A DNA stretch of 64,000 nt, from assembly GCA_963725085.1 (NCBI GenBank), contig CAVRXM010000005.1, positions 62,001 through 126,000 on the forward strand. The letters run 5' to 3'. Below the pieces are notes generated by a model, which saw only the letters and a list, made by a program, of their open reading frames with translations, was not told where the DNA came from and did not search any database. Below are positions 63,498-64,000 of this stretch, in pieces (the stretch's first letter is position 1; each line of letters begins with the position of its first letter). Made by a program: the position numbers and the translations under genes. The DNA is from VRUE01 sp963725085 (GTDB taxonomy: Bacteria > Actinomycetota > Thermoleophilia > Solirubrobacterales > 70-9).

Positions 63498-64000
63498 ATG
63501 CCCGGAGAGGGCGTGACCGTCGCCCTCGACGGCCATGGGGCCGAGCGTGGCTTCGAGGTGCTTGCCGAGGGCGCCCGCAGGGCGGCCGCCGACGGGATTC
63601 GCCTGCGCGTCTTCGGGCCGGCCGAGGAGCTCGGGCTCGACGGCGTCGCCGGGATCGAGGTCGTCCCGACCGCGGAGCGGATAACCAACGAGGACGACTC
63701 GGTGCCGGCGGTCAGGGCGAGGCCCGGGGCCTCGGTAGTGCGGGCCGCCGCCGACGTCGCCGAGGGCCGCTCGGCGGCGATGGTGAGCGCCGGCTCGACC
63801 GGCGCCGCGATGGCCGCGGCGACCTTCGGCCTGCGGCGGCTGAAGGGCGTCCAGCGGCCCGCCCTCGCCGCCCGGCTCCCGGTCCCCGGCAGCCCGGTCC
63901 TGTTTCTCGACGTCGGCGCCAACACCGAGGTCCGGGCCCAGCACCTCGTCCAGTTCGCCTTTCTCGGCGCCGCCTTCAGCGCCGCCGTCCTCGGCGTCGC
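63498..64000 (+). CDS. plsX: PlsX, acyl-ACP:phosphate acyltransferase (5' part)
   Basis: Makes acyl phosphate for phospholipid synthesis. The first 167 residues are present; the window ends inside the gene. VTVALDGHGAERGFEVLAEG, EDDSVPAVRARPGASVVRAA, VSAGSTGAAMAAATFGLRR and FLDVGANTEV match the family. ATG at 63498 directly after rpmF, the usual rpmF-plsX pair. Confidence 0.93.
   Translation, partial: MPGEGVTVALDGHGAERGFEVLAEGARRAAADGIRLRVFGPAEELGLDGVAGIEVVPTAERITNEDDSVPAVRARPGASVVRAAADVAEGRSAAMVSAGSTGAAMAAATFGLRRLKGVQRPALAARLPVPGSPVLFLDVGANTEVRAQHLVQFAFLGAAFSAAVLGV

Overview
High-GC (about 70%) bacterial chromosome of actinobacterial type. Many genes have a -10-like hexamer (TANNNT) only 6-10 bases before the start codon, so many mRNAs look leaderless. 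GTG starts, ATGA/GTGA overlaps, a split glycine decarboxylase (gcvPA/gcvPB) and the gene order all suggest Actinomycetota, probably class Thermoleophilia (Solirubrobacterales-like). That assignment is inferred, since no rRNA gene is present. I saw no rRNA, tRNA, CRISPR array, insertion sequence or prophage.

Layout. 1-12.6 kb is the division and cell-wall cluster: murE (3' end), murF, mraY, then an unusual insert (GNAT, tetR, alpha/beta hydrolase), murD, ftsW, murG, murC, murB, a short ftsQ and ftsZ. 12.6-18.4 kb holds ilvA (reverse) and the glycine cleavage operon gcvT-gcvH-gcvPA-gcvPB. 18.4-25 kb holds an MBL-fold hydrolase, a ku-ligD(polymerase) NHEJ pair, a FetAB-like transporter, a DHA2 efflux pump and trpS. 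25-28 kb holds scpA-scpB-rluB, yjbQ and aroH. 28-35 kb is an aromatic amino acid block, hisC-[leader peptide]-aroF-tyrA-aroA, then a crotonase, cmk and der. 36-44 kb holds metK, priA, def-fmt-rsmB, a zinc-ribbon protein and rpe. 44-48.5 kb (reverse) holds an antiporter, a flippase and a glycosyltransferase. 48.6-52.5 kb is ribD-ribE-ribBA-ribH and rpmB. 52.5-64 kb holds an MMPL transporter, an ECF sigma/anti-sigma-like pair, a FakA-like kinase, recG-rsmD-coaD, a coiled-coil protein, yceD, a methyltransferase, rpmF and the start of plsX.

The most striking pattern is a dispersed intergenic repeat that sits directly in front of housekeeping start codons (murC, gcvPB, aroA, priA, def, rsmB, rpmB, rsmD). 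Each copy encodes a tiny peptide, often beginning MSAERAS, whose stop codon usually overlaps the next start (TGATG, GTGA, ATGA or TAATG). Where a copy is mutated, the broken reading frame is rescued by a second mini-cistron that again overlaps. Three exact 68-bp tandem copies fill the whole fmt-rsmB gap. This looks like a family of upstream mini-cistrons acting by termination-reinitiation, and I do not recognise it as described.

Other regulatory signals are a Tyr-Tyr-Trp/Phe leader peptide before aroF, a perfect 48-bp palindrome between tetR and its divergent hydrolase, a large inverted repeat plus a 20-bp operator-like site before ribD, and a promoter with an internal palindrome plus a structured leader before ftsZ.

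Caution: between 3 and 50 kb I infer about 45 single-base insertions or deletions in 27 otherwise well-conserved genes, many of them essential. Almost every one restores a normal-length protein when corrected. I treat them as sequence errors and give each gene its full reconstructed span; the positions are estimates by eye. None was seen from 50 to 64 kb.
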